Program-made: the position numbers and the translations under genes
Shown here: in pieces, positions 26,653 through 33,861 of the stretch
Layout of the letters: every line of letters starts with the position of its first letter
Numbering within the stretch: position 1 is the stretch's first letter
The notes under the pieces: model-generated
Database searches by the model: none
What the model was told of the DNA's origin: nothing
The model's input: the letters and a program-made list of their open reading frames with translations, nothing else
Source of the DNA: a virus
Virus record (IMG/VR): IMGVR_UViG_3300032263_000001
Location: 1 to 54,040 of that record
Length of the DNA: 54,040 nucleotides
Direction: 5' to 3' (one strand)

Positions 26653-26733
26653 CAGAGGAGAAATTTGATGAGTTGAGAGAGAGAGAGTGAAGAGGACCGA
26701 AGAGGTTCTTTTTTTTTGCTTTGGAGCTCACCT

Positions 26734-27276
26734 ATGATCTATATCGGAATCGATGCCGGCCGGAAAGGTGGAGCCGTCGCTATTTCCAGCGACCAAGAAA
26801 TTTTATCAAGCTACGTTTTCCAGTTTATCTCTCTAGAGAGCCTGGAGGTCCTCGACAGCCTTTCTTTTTGTGAATGGCTTAGCCAGTTTACCGGGGAAGT
26901 AACAATTGCGATAGAGAGCATTCTAAGCGTTCCGCAGGGTAATCGAGCTATGAGTATCTTCAATCAAGGGAGAAACTGGGAAGGGGTTATCCAAGCAGTA
27001 CTTCGCTTGTTCCCTAAAGAGAAGATTTCGCTGATTCCCTCTACCAGTTGGCAAAGACAGCCGGGAGTGAAGCTCAAAGGAAAGATGAAGTATCGGGAAG
27101 AGCTGATAAGACTTGGGAAGGGAGAACAGCTGACCTCTCTTGGGAGACGGGTTCCCCATGAAGGCTTAGTTGATGCCTTCTTCATAGCGAGATTTTTAGT
27201 GACTGGAGGGGAAGTCAAGAAAAAAGCCCCTTCGACTTCGAAGGAGCGGAAGTATAAAAAGCTTAGATATCTCTAG
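26734..27276 (+). CDS. RuvC-like Holliday junction resolvase
   Basis: 180 residues. RNase H-fold motifs are clear: IGIDAGRKGGAVA (first Asp), VTIAIESI (Glu) and GLVDAFFIARFL (final Asp). Such phage enzymes resolve branched DNA before packaging. I chose the ATG at 26734, seven bases after GGAG, rather than the upstream in-frame TTG. Its TAG stop and the TAG stop of the convergent gene share the bases CTAG. Confidence 0.85.
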   Translation: MIYIGIDAGRKGGAVAISSDQEILSSYVFQFISLESLEVLDSLSFCEWLSQFTGEVTIAIESILSVPQGNRAMSIFNQGRNWEGVIQAVLRLFPKEKISLIPSTSWQRQPGVKLKGKMKYREELIRLGKGEQLTSLGRRVPHEGLVDAFFIARFLVTGGEVKKKAPSTSKERKYKKLRYL

Positions 27277-27605
27277 TCACCCATAAACTCCTTTTGGGCT
27301 TTAAGAAGTCTGGATCTTTCTTCGGAGCGACGAGTTTCGAAGCTTCGGTATTGCTCGTCAGGAGCTAAAACGAGATAGAGACTATATCGACGGCAAGCCG
27401 GGCAAGGCTCTCCAGGTTCGTCATTTCGATAGAAATCAGATACTGGTTGAAAGCAGTACTCTCCGCAAGACTCGCAAAAGCAAAGTCTTTCTAGCCTCTC
27501 AGTTTTGGAGTTCTTAGCTTTAAAATCGGCAGCTCCAATCATAGCGAAAACCGCTTCGGAACCGTCTTTTAAAATTACCTTGTAGATCTTCTTTTTCTCA
27601 CTCAT
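27273..27605 (-). CDS. Small zinc-binding protein, unknown
   Basis: 110 residues with cysteine pairs CFCESCGEYC and CPAC, probably a treble-clef or zinc-ribbon site. The ends are charged. It is the last gene of the leftward early operon, three bases overlapping the stop of the RuvC-like gene. GGAGG precedes the start. Confidence 0.75.
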   Translation of the reverse strand: MSEKKKIYKVILKDGSEAVFAMIGAADFKAKNSKTERLERLCFCESCGEYCFQPVSDFYRNDEPGEPCPACRRYSLYLVLAPDEQYRSFETRRSEERSRLLKAQKEFMGD

Positions 27606-27606
27606 C

Positions 27607-28134
27607 TTACACCTCCTTAGGTTTTGCCTCTTCGAGTAATATCTCGATGCACTTTTTTGATATCTCCGGGGTCAACTCAGTTGCACCGGGGAACCCGATT
27701 TCTTCTAAAGAAAGATCCCTCCATATCACTGAAAAAGGGGGGATGCCTTTGCATCCTTTTTCAGTGTGGCATTTAATGCCGTTCATATAGAGTTTTGCAA
27801 CTCTATCCATTCCATAAACTTCTATGAGGGCTGAAAATACCTCATAGTACACCTTTTTCCTTTCATCAGGAGTTAGGTCCTCCATAAAGATGTTGTAATT
27901 GATCCCGAGGCCTAAGAAAACGATTCCCGGCCTATGGGGATTTGAAGGAGAGCTTTCAGCTCCAGTCTGATAATCCATCGCGTCAGGCGTTAGTAAAATC
28001 TTCAAATGCATACCGATAGAACTATCTTCCCAATACTCACCTGTAAAAATTTCTCCTACCCCTCCTCGATAGAGCTCAATAAGTCTCGAATCCTCGAGGA
28101 TTGTTGTTTCGCATTTCAAAAGTTTTTGAGGCAT
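27607..28134 (-). CDS. Unknown protein
   Basis: 175 residues, no family recognised. It has a beta-rich first half (EIFTGEYWEDSSIGMHLKILL) and a central helix (PDERKKVYYEVFSALIEVYG). Soluble. A strong AAAGGAGGT precedes the start, and the stop is one base before the next gene's start region, so the operon is tight. Confidence 0.72.
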   Translation of the reverse strand: MPQKLLKCETTILEDSRLIELYRGGVGEIFTGEYWEDSSIGMHLKILLTPDAMDYQTGAESSPSNPHRPGIVFLGLGINYNIFMEDLTPDERKKVYYEVFSALIEVYGMDRVAKLYMNGIKCHTEKGCKGIPPFSVIWRDLSLEEIGFPGATELTPEISKKCIEILLEEAKPKEV

Positions 28135-28146
28135 AGTACCTCCTTT

Positions 28147-28440
28147 CTATATGATTTTATAGTGTTTTCTGGTTCTTACATTCTTATGATGAAGAACCGT
28201 TTGCATTTGTTCGAGGAGTTCATCAGTGAACTTCTCTTCGCCTTTCTCCCCAAACTCTTTAATGTAGCCCTCCAAATCGTTTATCAAATATAAGCAATCT
28301 TTCGGATTACCCCCATGTAACCATTTTTCATATTTCCTACCCTCTCTGGTCGAAGGTACTGTCTCCCCTGAAAAGAAAAAACTATTCGTTGCAAGGGTGT
28401 CTTTCACCCAAGCAACAAGCATCTTTTGTCTGAAATTCAT
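28147..28440 (-). CDS. Unknown small protein
   Basis: 97 residues starting MNFRQKMLVAWVKD, with GGAG just upstream of the ATG at 28440; the longer frame to 28530 lacks a site and overlaps its neighbour. Helical, with a basic end (RTRKHYKII). No known domain. Confidence 0.68.
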   Translation of the reverse strand: MNFRQKMLVAWVKDTLATNSFFFSGETVPSTREGRKYEKWLHGGNPKDCLYLINDLEGYIKEFGEKGEEKFTDELLEQMQTVLHHKNVRTRKHYKII

Positions 28441-28478
28441 AGAACTCCTTTCTAAAATATTAAGTTTTTTGAATTTAA

Positions 28479-29048
28479 TTACTGCCAACCTTCTGGTTTT
28501 TCTATAGTAATCTTTCCCTCCTCTCCCCATTTTTCGGCTAAGTCTCTGTCAAGATACTCAATAAAATCTTCGACTTGAGCTTTTACCGAGTTCAAAGAGC
28601 CTGAAAAAATCATATCTGAAGGCAGGTCACACAACTCATTTTCATAGAAATCGATTTCAGCGATGTAAACCCCCTGAGTTACTTCCAAAAAGTTTATTTC
28701 AGCTACTGTATTCTCATCAAGTACAACTTCCCAACTTCCTTTTGCTAGTTTTGAGCAGACTTCCCACACTAAAATTCTAGCCTCTTGAATCTTTTCACTT
28801 AAGAAGGGAGAAATACATTTCCTATCTTTAAGAGTTTTTAGGAATTCCTCTACTATCGTTTCTTTTCGTTTTTTGAAAAGACTTACTCGACTTGGAAAGT
28901 CGAGACTAAGATCAAGAAATAAACTTCTCATATGAGTCTCCAGAAGTTTTTGAAAGTCTGCTTTTTGGGTTTCAGTCAACCGAAAAAGCAGACTTTTCTC
29001 AGCTTCAGTAACTTCAATAGAATTTGTAAAATCTCTAACTCTTTTCAT
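28479..29048 (-). CDS. Unknown protein, helical and acidic
   Basis: 189 residues. The first 120 residues are predicted helices, the rest beta-rich (TVAEINFLEVTQGVYIAEIDFYE). No family recognised. AAAGGAGGT lies before the start at 29048. An inverted pair CACTTCC / GGAAGTG lies in the region upstream (about 29083 and 29137) and could be an operator. Confidence 0.72.
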   Translation of the reverse strand: MKRVRDFTNSIEVTEAEKSLLFRLTETQKADFQKLLETHMRSLFLDLSLDFPSRVSLFKKRKETIVEEFLKTLKDRKCISPFLSEKIQEARILVWEVCSKLAKGSWEVVLDENTVAEINFLEVTQGVYIAEIDFYENELCDLPSDMIFSGSLNSVKAQVEDFIEYLDRDLAEKWGEEGKITIEKPEGWQ

Positions 29049-29123
29049 AATGACCTCCTTTGTTGTCCCTTACTATACTTTTCGTCACTTCCAGAAAAAA
29101 CTTGAGCCCTTTATGAGACAAAT

Positions 29124-29207
29124 TTGAAGTTTATTTGGAAGTGAGATACACTTAAGAAACTTAGCAGTTAGGCTTCAAAAGAATTAATGCTTTTGAGGCT
29201 TTTTTTT
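29124..29207 (+). ncRNA. Candidate promoter-terminator unit (about 50-nt RNA)
   Basis: TTGAAG, 17 bases, TACACT (29124-29152) is followed by a strong intrinsic terminator: 10-bp stem GCTTCAAAAG with CTTTTGAGGC (29172-29199), then eight T. The implied RNA starts near 29159. The promoter match is only moderate; the terminator alone could serve read-through from the RuvC-like gene. Confidence 0.45.
29171..29207 (+). terminator. Rightward intrinsic terminator
   Basis: A 10-bp stem with an eight-base loop and a run of eight T on the plus strand. It lies between two leftward genes, so it can only act on rightward transcripts: either read-through from the RuvC-like gene or a short local RNA. Confidence 0.88.
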
Positions 29208-29214
29208 ATCTCTT

Positions 29215-29727
29215 CTAAAGAATCCCGCCGTCCACACCTTTCCCTCGGCCTGCTATGTGGAATCTTACTTGCATATCAAAAATATTATGGAGGTCTCTTA
29301 AAAGAAGATAACTTTCGAGGTCTTCCCGATAGGTATAACCCTTTTTATGGAGCTTTGAAGCTTTCTCACTATTTTCGAGATAAGAGGAAAGCTCTCTAAG
29401 CTCGTCTCTACTCAAATCCAGATCGTTCAAAACTGAAGCGGCCTGGATAATCTTCTTTACAGTATCAATTTGGAGCCAAGCGAGAGTAGTGTTGTCCAAC
29501 CAGAGACCTACCCAACTATATAGAAGAGCAAAGGATATGAATACTCCATAAAGAGGGCTCCAAAAGAAGCCTGAAACCAAGGAGAGAGCGATGTACATCA
29601 AATAAGCATACCAGGGTACAAAGCAAAAATATCTTGAAGCTTTTTGAACTCTACTTAAATGTTTATCTCCCACTAAGCACTTAAAATAGCAATCGAAAAT
29701 GTTCAATTTGAAAAGCTTTTCAAGCAT
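29215..29727 (-). CDS. Membrane protein with two transmembrane segments
   Basis: 170 residues. Two hydrophobic stretches, WYAYLMYIALSLVSGFFW and PLYGVFISFALLYSWVGLWL (about residues 38-80), form a hairpin. A soluble helical C-terminal half follows. It is an early inner-membrane protein, possibly acting in exclusion or host takeover, but there is no direct evidence. The start overlaps the previous stop in TAATG. Confidence 0.75.
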   Translation of the reverse strand: MLEKLFKLNIFDCYFKCLVGDKHLSRVQKASRYFCFVPWYAYLMYIALSLVSGFFWSPLYGVFISFALLYSWVGLWLDNTTLAWLQIDTVKKIIQAASVLNDLDLSRDELRELSSYLENSEKASKLHKKGYTYREDLESYLLLRDLHNIFDMQVRFHIAGRGKGVDGGIL

Positions 29728-30122
29728 TACCCCACTCCTATTCTTTGCAGGAGGAGAGAAATCGTCTCCTCCCTATGCTCTTTCATGAATTCCTCTGCCA
29801 ATTTTGAGAGTTTTGTAGGTTTACCGTCGCAAGCTTCGGCTCCGGTGTAGGGTTGGAAGGCTCTAGCTATCTCTTCTTTTTTGATGTTCCTAGCTTTCAT
29901 TAAGAGAGCGATGAAATCAGCGAAAGCTTCAAAAATTGATAGCTTGTCTTCCCCCTCCTTTTCATCCTCCTCTTGAGGTATTTCGAGAGTCCAACCGAAG
30001 GGTTCCTCTCGGAGTCGAAGTTTTTTGTACCTCACGTCAAAATCTAGATCGACTTCGTAAACTTCCTTTCCTACGGGTATTTTTTTGGGTACGAAATCTT
30101 CTAAAAACTCTTCTAAGTGCAT
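29727..30122 (-). CDS. Unknown small acidic protein
   Basis: 131 residues starting MHLEEFLEDFVPKK. The start at 30122 has GGAG seven bases upstream and lies just after a terminator. Strongly charged, with a helical C-terminal half (KLSKLAEEFMKEHREETISLLLQRIG). Loosely reminiscent of small phage chaperone-like proteins, but I cannot assign a function. Confidence 0.7.
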   Translation of the reverse strand: MHLEEFLEDFVPKKIPVGKEVYEVDLDFDVRYKKLRLREEPFGWTLEIPQEEDEKEGEDKLSIFEAFADFIALLMKARNIKKEEIARAFQPYTGAEACDGKPTKLSKLAEEFMKEHREETISLLLQRIGVG

Positions 30123-30135
30123 AGGGTTTCTCCAT

Positions 30136-30168
30136 AAAAAAAAAATCCTCAGAGGTCTCACTGAGGAT
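30136..30168 (-). terminator. Intrinsic terminator after the repressor gene
   Basis: Minus strand: 8-bp stem ATCCTCAG with CTGAGGAT and a run of ten T. It isolates the repressor message from the genes downstream. The next ribosome-binding site follows within about five bases. Confidence 0.88.
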
Positions 30169-30198
30169 GGATTAAAATAGGTTCTCATAGTGTTACAG

Positions 30199-30549
30199 CT
30201 AAGAGATTTTTAGTTTTACTCCCTCAGCCAGTTGCTTTTTGAGATTGTAAAGAGGTAACCGTTTCCCAGTCTTCCCCTCAATTTCTTGAGAAATCATTGC
30301 TAGAAAAGAAGTACTGAATTCAACTTTAGGGTGACCTCCGCCCCAAGAAAGAAAAGCTCGGTTTTCCGTCTTCCCTCTCTTTTCAAAAAGGCTATCAATC
30401 TTAGCACAAGTTCTTGGCGATATTTTGGTACCCTTGAGCCATTGATATATGGCTCCATGGGTTACTCCCAAAAGCTTGGCTAAGTCGGCTACGCTCATAC
30501 CTTGGCAAAGGTAGCGAAGCTTTACTAAAGTTGTCTCCTGCATTTCCAT
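30199..30549 (-). CDS. XRE-family helix-turn-helix repressor
   Basis: 116 residues. An HTH_XRE domain occupies residues 10-55 (SVADLAKLLGVTHGAIYQWLKG). The C-terminal part is probably for dimerisation. It is divergent from the early block, has its own promoter with a dyad at the start of transcription, and is followed by a terminator. It likely represses both promoters of the control region. No integrase accompanies it, so it need not mean classic lysogeny. Confidence 0.82.
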   Translation of the reverse strand: MEMQETTLVKLRYLCQGMSVADLAKLLGVTHGAIYQWLKGTKISPRTCAKIDSLFEKRGKTENRAFLSWGGGHPKVEFSTSFLAMISQEIEGKTGKRLPLYNLKKQLAEGVKLKIS

Positions 30550-30569
30550 GCTTACCTCCTACAATCTAC

Positions 30570-30582
30570 TACTACGATAGTA
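30570..30582. promoter_or_regulatory. Operator candidate O1 (TACTACGATAGTA)
   Basis: A 13-bp dyad with arms TACTA and TAGTA at the start of the repressor transcript. It matches O2 at 11 of 13 positions. Confidence 0.65.
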
Positions 30583-30611
30583 CTTATACCCCAGAAAACG
30601 GAGCAGGTCAA
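30583..30611 (-). promoter_or_regulatory. Leftward promoter of the repressor
   Basis: Minus strand: TTGACC, 17 bases, TATAAG. The dyad at 30570-30582 lies immediately downstream, over the expected transcription start, as in an autoregulated repressor. Confidence 0.75.
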
Positions 30612-30751
30612 GATTTACTATAAAGTTTCTACGTAGCTAGGTGTTTTCACTAGAGAAGTTACTATAAAAAATGTAAAAATTTCTTCTTTTTAGTAAGGGA
30701 AAGAGACAACCTTTTGAATTCCCTTAGGAATAAAAAATTTGAGTAAAAAAC

Positions 30752-30780
30752 TTGACTTTAAAAAAATGTACTACTATTGT
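30752..30780 (+). promoter_or_regulatory. Rightward early promoter
   Basis: TTGACT, 17 bases, TATTGT, 33 bases before the first early gene. The second operator candidate covers its -10. It probably drives the whole 30813-39262 block. Confidence 0.75.
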
Positions 30781-30781
30781 A
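30769..30781. promoter_or_regulatory. Operator candidate O2 (TACTACTATTGTA)
   Basis: Near-identical to O1 and overlapping the early -10, so binding would block the early promoter. A 10-mer, TTACTATAAA, also occurs twice between the sites (30615 and 30659) and may extend the control region. Confidence 0.65.
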
Positions 30782-30812
30782 AATTTGTCAGTAATCATAG
30801 AGAGAAAAAAAA

Positions 30813-31031
30813 ATGAGGTGTCCGATTTGTAGGGAAGTCTCTGAAATTTCGATAGTTTCCCCCTTTTGTGAAAGATGTTTCCTTAAAGCACTCCTGGAAG
30901 TGAGTCAAGGAGATGAAACTATTAGAGATTTCATAGAAAATGTGAAAATGGTTTTACTCGAAGAGGTAGCAGACCCGGAAGAGGAAAACCCTTTTTCGAA
31001 GAGTGGGAGGATGATAAGATGGAGAACTTGA
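30813..31031 (+). CDS. Small zinc-ribbon protein
   Basis: 72 residues with CPIC and CERC about 16 residues apart, a likely zinc site, followed by an acidic helical part. First gene of the early block. Its ribosome-binding site (GAGAG before an A-run) is weaker than its neighbours'. Function unknown. Confidence 0.7.
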   Translation: MRCPICREVSEISIVSPFCERCFLKALLEVSQGDETIRDFIENVKMVLLEEVADPEEENPFSKSGRMIRWRT

Positions 31032-31399
31032 AAAGGAGTAAAACGAAACACTATATAAAAGCCTTTCTCCAGCAACTTATTGATGAGGGAGTAGAAAAAG
31101 TCTCCCCAAAGGAACTTTTTGAGAACTTTTTTATAGATACTGGTATAGGTTCTCATAAAACGGTCGAAGCTAGGAAGAAAGCCCAAGAGCTAGTCGGGAA
31201 CTATCTCCACTCTAAAAATGGACTTTCTTACAAGTGCCTTAGAATAATAGAAAAACATCGAATCCGTTCCTACAAGTTCGAGTTCCTTTGTCCGGTTTGC
31301 GAGAAAGAGACTTTTGAGCTTTATGGGAATGACCTGAGAAATCGTGAAAATGCCTACGTATGTAAGAAGTGTAGGCCAAAAAGAAGGAGTTCATTATGA
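31019..31399 (+). CDS. Zinc-ribbon protein, paralogue of 32786-33304
   Basis: 126 residues. The helical N-terminal half contains YIKAFLQQLIDEG and VSPKELFENFF. The C-terminal zinc ribbon has CPVC and CKKC. The layout resembles the protein at 32786 (CPVC, then CVSC), so the two are probably paralogues. It overlaps the previous gene by 13 bases, with GGGAGG inside that gene. Confidence 0.72.
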   Translation: MENLKRSKTKHYIKAFLQQLIDEGVEKVSPKELFENFFIDTGIGSHKTVEARKKAQELVGNYLHSKNGLSYKCLRIIEKHRIRSYKFEFLCPVCEKETFELYGNDLRNRENAYVCKKCRPKRRSSL

Positions 31400-31821
31400 G
31401 CGAAGAAAATAAAGAAGGCATTTGTTGTGAGTGCGGGGTAAACTTCCGAGAAAAGGATATTTCAGGAATTTCAGGTACCGCTGACTCCGGCAAAGAGGTT
31501 TTAAAGTTTAGCACTTGTGCTGAGTGTTTGGGTACCTCTTGCTTTGCCTACATGGAAAAAGAATCTGAGATTCCCAGTCCTCTTCCTGAGGGATTGAGGA
31601 ATATTTTAGAAAAACTGGTTTTTTTATTAGGAACGGAGGCAGCTATACGAGCCGAAATGAATAAGGAAGGAAGGGTTAACTTCGATAGAAATAGGGTCCT
31701 ACTAGGTGGAGGCATTCATGAAATTTATACGGCTTCTAGAGACTGGGTTTTTTCTGAAATGAAAAAATTCGCTGAAACTGAAAAAGCTTCTAGTGAAGCA
31801 AAAAATCAACCGATACAATAG
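31396..31821 (+). CDS. Zinc-binding protein, unknown
   Basis: 141 residues. CCEC and CAECLGTSC give a probable N-terminal zinc site; the rest is helical. ATGA overlap with the previous gene and AGGAG upstream. No known family. Confidence 0.7.
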   Translation: MSEENKEGICCECGVNFREKDISGISGTADSGKEVLKFSTCAECLGTSCFAYMEKESEIPSPLPEGLRNILEKLVFLLGTEAAIRAEMNKEGRVNFDRNRVLLGGGIHEIYTASRDWVFSEMKKFAETEKASSEAKNQPIQ

Positions 31822-31831
31822 GAGAAATTGT

Positions 31832-32782
31832 ATGTTTTTAGTCATTTACCATGCCAATTGTAACGACGGGAGCCTTGCGGCTTATCTAGCATGTAAACAT
31901 TTTGAAATAGATGGAATTTACCCGATGGCTTACGGGGAAGCTCTTCCAAGAGTTTTCTTAGAGCTAGACGAAAAAGATGAAGTGTTGATTGTCGATTTCT
32001 CTTTGACCTCCGAAGAGTATGAAAGACTTCTTTCCACAGGAGCTAAGGTTAGAACGGTTGATCACCATGAGCCGAAATTCGAAGCTTTACGATGTATGAA
32101 AGAGTATCCAAATCATACTCTCGTTTTGAATGCTGACTTGTCCGGATGCGAGATTGTTCGAAACCTTTTCCCTCCCAAAAAAGAAGATATATCTTTCCCA
32201 AAAGATACTCTTGACGCTTTTGTGGAAATGGTTGGGGAGAGAGATAGAGGACTGCTATGGAGGAAAGATACTCCGGTGCAGATCAAAGAGAATATGGAAA
32301 AATATAATGCCTTTCTTTCTACTTTTGGAGGGATTCGGGAAAGGGTTCACAGCCGTTACCCGAATCTCATCGATTTGCAAGTTCAAAAGGATAGACTAAT
32401 AGAGGGGTGGGAGGATATTTTTGATTACTCCCAGTACCACGTAAAAGGTATTGGAGCAAGAGTTATTGCTTTAAATAGAGCAAGAATTAAGGATTTGATG
32501 GGGAAGGTTTTAGAGCTGGAGAAGTATTGCGTGGTCTTTTCTTCAGAGTATCAACTCTTTAGTGACCTTGGCAATGAAGTAGCCGCAAAGTTTAAAAAGC
32601 CTTGCATCATCCTCTATCAAAAAGGGTTCTTCTCTTGGGGTGCCTCGGTTCGCTCGAATGAAGATTGTGAGATTTCCGCTCTTGAAATTTGCGAAATGTT
32701 CGGAGGTGGAGGGCATAAATTTGCGGGAGGAATTTCTAATTTAGATAAGTCTCAAATAGAGTTTTTATCTCAAAAGGAGTAA
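31832..32782 (+). CDS. DHH/DHHA1-family phosphoesterase
   Basis: 316 residues. Motif I is HANCNDGSLAAYLA, motif II LIVDFSL, motif III TVDHHEPKF, and the C-terminal DHHA1 loop is GGGGHKFAGG. DHH enzymes of this type cut short RNAs (nano-RNases), pAp or cyclic dinucleotides. In a phage early operon it could recycle RNA or degrade host signalling nucleotides. I chose the ATG at 31832, eight bases after GGAG, over an in-frame ATG at 31793 inside the previous gene. Confidence 0.85.
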   Translation: MFLVIYHANCNDGSLAAYLACKHFEIDGIYPMAYGEALPRVFLELDEKDEVLIVDFSLTSEEYERLLSTGAKVRTVDHHEPKFEALRCMKEYPNHTLVLNADLSGCEIVRNLFPPKKEDISFPKDTLDAFVEMVGERDRGLLWRKDTPVQIKENMEKYNAFLSTFGGIRERVHSRYPNLIDLQVQKDRLIEGWEDIFDYSQYHVKGIGARVIALNRARIKDLMGKVLELEKYCVVFSSEYQLFSDLGNEVAAKFKKPCIILYQKGFFSWGASVRSNEDCEISALEICEMFGGGGHKFAGGISNLDKSQIEFLSQKE

Positions 32783-32785
32783 ACT

Positions 32786-33304
32786 ATGGCGGGGAACTAC
32801 AAGCAAAAAGTGACAGAGTACTTGAAAGAAAGAATCGGGAAAAAGATTGATCCTCAGGCTATGCTTGAAGAGCTTTTTGGAGAGACTTCGAAGCCTTTGA
32901 AAAGGACCTTTGATCCGATTCTGGAAGAAGCTAAAGAAAGGGAGGGGGAGTATATCGAATGCGGGGAAAGTAAAACTCTTGTGCTTTGCATCAAATACCT
33001 CGGCTCTCCCAATCGTAGGGGGAGGCTCTATCTATGGGAGTGCCCGGTTTGCGGGAGCGGGAGATTTGAAGGTTTTTTCTCCGACGTAAAGAGGGCTTCC
33101 AAGAGACTTGCTTGTGTTTCTTGCATCCAAAAAGAGCTTAAGAAGAAACAAGGACAAATGCAAAAAATTAAGAAGGCTAAGGGGCGGATGACCTCAGCGG
33201 GAACCCTCCTAGAGATAAAAGATAAGGGTCCAGGTTGGAAAAAGTATTCCGAAGAGGAAGAGAAAAGAATCATGGAAGAGTTAAAGAGGAGGCAAAATGT
33301 GTAA
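32786..33304 (+). CDS. Zinc-ribbon protein, basic C-terminus
   Basis: 172 residues. Helical start (YKQKVTEYLKERIGKK), central zinc ribbon (CPVC and CVSC) and a Lys-rich C-terminal tail. Its build parallels 31019-31399. A nucleic-acid-binding role is plausible from the charge. AAGGAG precedes the start. Confidence 0.72.
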   Translation: MAGNYKQKVTEYLKERIGKKIDPQAMLEELFGETSKPLKRTFDPILEEAKEREGEYIECGESKTLVLCIKYLGSPNRRGRLYLWECPVCGSGRFEGFFSDVKRASKRLACVSCIQKELKKKQGQMQKIKKAKGRMTSAGTLLEIKDKGPGWKKYSEEEEKRIMEELKRRQNV

Positions 33305-33437
33305 GTGTCTAGTCTACAGTCTTGTAGGGGTTTCAGTGATTACCGCTGTAGCGATATCCATTTGTTGTCTTAGTGAGATATACAAAAATTGGAAAGAAAA
33401 GAAAAAGGTGAATTTGGAGAAAAAAGATGACTTATGA
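33297..33437 (+). CDS. Small single-pass membrane protein
   Basis: 46 residues: MCKC, one membrane segment (about residues 6-25, VYSLVGVSVITAVAISICCL) and a Lys-rich tail, probably cytoplasmic. GGAGG lies five bases before the ATG. It overlaps the stop of the previous gene and the start of the next. Function unknown. Confidence 0.72.
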   Translation: MCKCLVYSLVGVSVITAVAISICCLSEIYKNWKEKKKVNLEKKDDL

Positions 33438-33861
33438 AGATCTTCTAGCAAAGCTTCCGAGATACTGGAAGGATGTTTTTAAAAAAGATGGGGTGCTTAA
33501 AGAAGGGGTGGACCTAATTTTGGAAGGGTACAAGTGCCGTATTTGGCGGAATCCACATGCCGGCAACCTTTGCGGGTACGTTTTTCTTCCCGACTCGAGT
33601 AGCCTCTATGAGGCTAGATATACCGACGATGACTTTCCTCTTTTCTGCGTGCACGGAGGAATTAATTTTTCAAGCTGGTTAGACGGACAGTGGGCCATCG
33701 GTTTCGATTGTGCTCATGCGTGGGATATGGTTCCAGCGAGAGATTTGCATCCAGAATTTGAAGCATTTTTTGGGGGAGAAACTGTCTATCGAGATAGGGA
33801 ATACGTTCAAAAAGAGCTAGAGAATCTTTGCAAACAACTGAAAGAGTGGGAATGTAAGTGA
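33427..33861 (+). CDS. Conserved phage protein of unknown function
   Basis: 144 residues. LCGYVFLPDSS, FCVHGGINFSSW, GFDCAHAWD and YRDREYVQKELENL form a pattern I recall from uncharacterised proteins of many unrelated phages. The His/Cys/Asp residues in VHGG and GFDCAH look like a possible metal or catalytic site, but no activity is known to me. Confidence 0.75.
   Translation: MTYEDLLAKLPRYWKDVFKKDGVLKEGVDLILEGYKCRIWRNPHAGNLCGYVFLPDSSSLYEARYTDDDFPLFCVHGGINFSSWLDGQWAIGFDCAHAWDMVPARDLHPEFEAFFGGETVYRDREYVQKELENLCKQLKEWECK

Larger units (their letters stand above)
25547..26733. other. Non-coding AT-rich region, probable replication origin
   Basis: About 1.19 kb without a credible gene between the divergent helicase and RuvC genes. 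It contains a perfect DnaA box (26279-26287), three TTAGGGT copies (26188, 26341, 26389) plus one TCTAGGGT (26166), the palindrome TTAACACTGTGTTAA (about 25637-25651), an 11-bp inverted pair (26023-26033 and 26101-26111), a direct 11-mer TTGAAATCGTT (26148, 26608) and very AT-rich stretches. Location beside the replicative helicase supports an origin role. Confidence 0.7.

Noticed and set aside
30199-30549. Proof that the phage is temperate
   Set aside because: A repressor alone is not enough; no integrase, transposase or attachment site was found.
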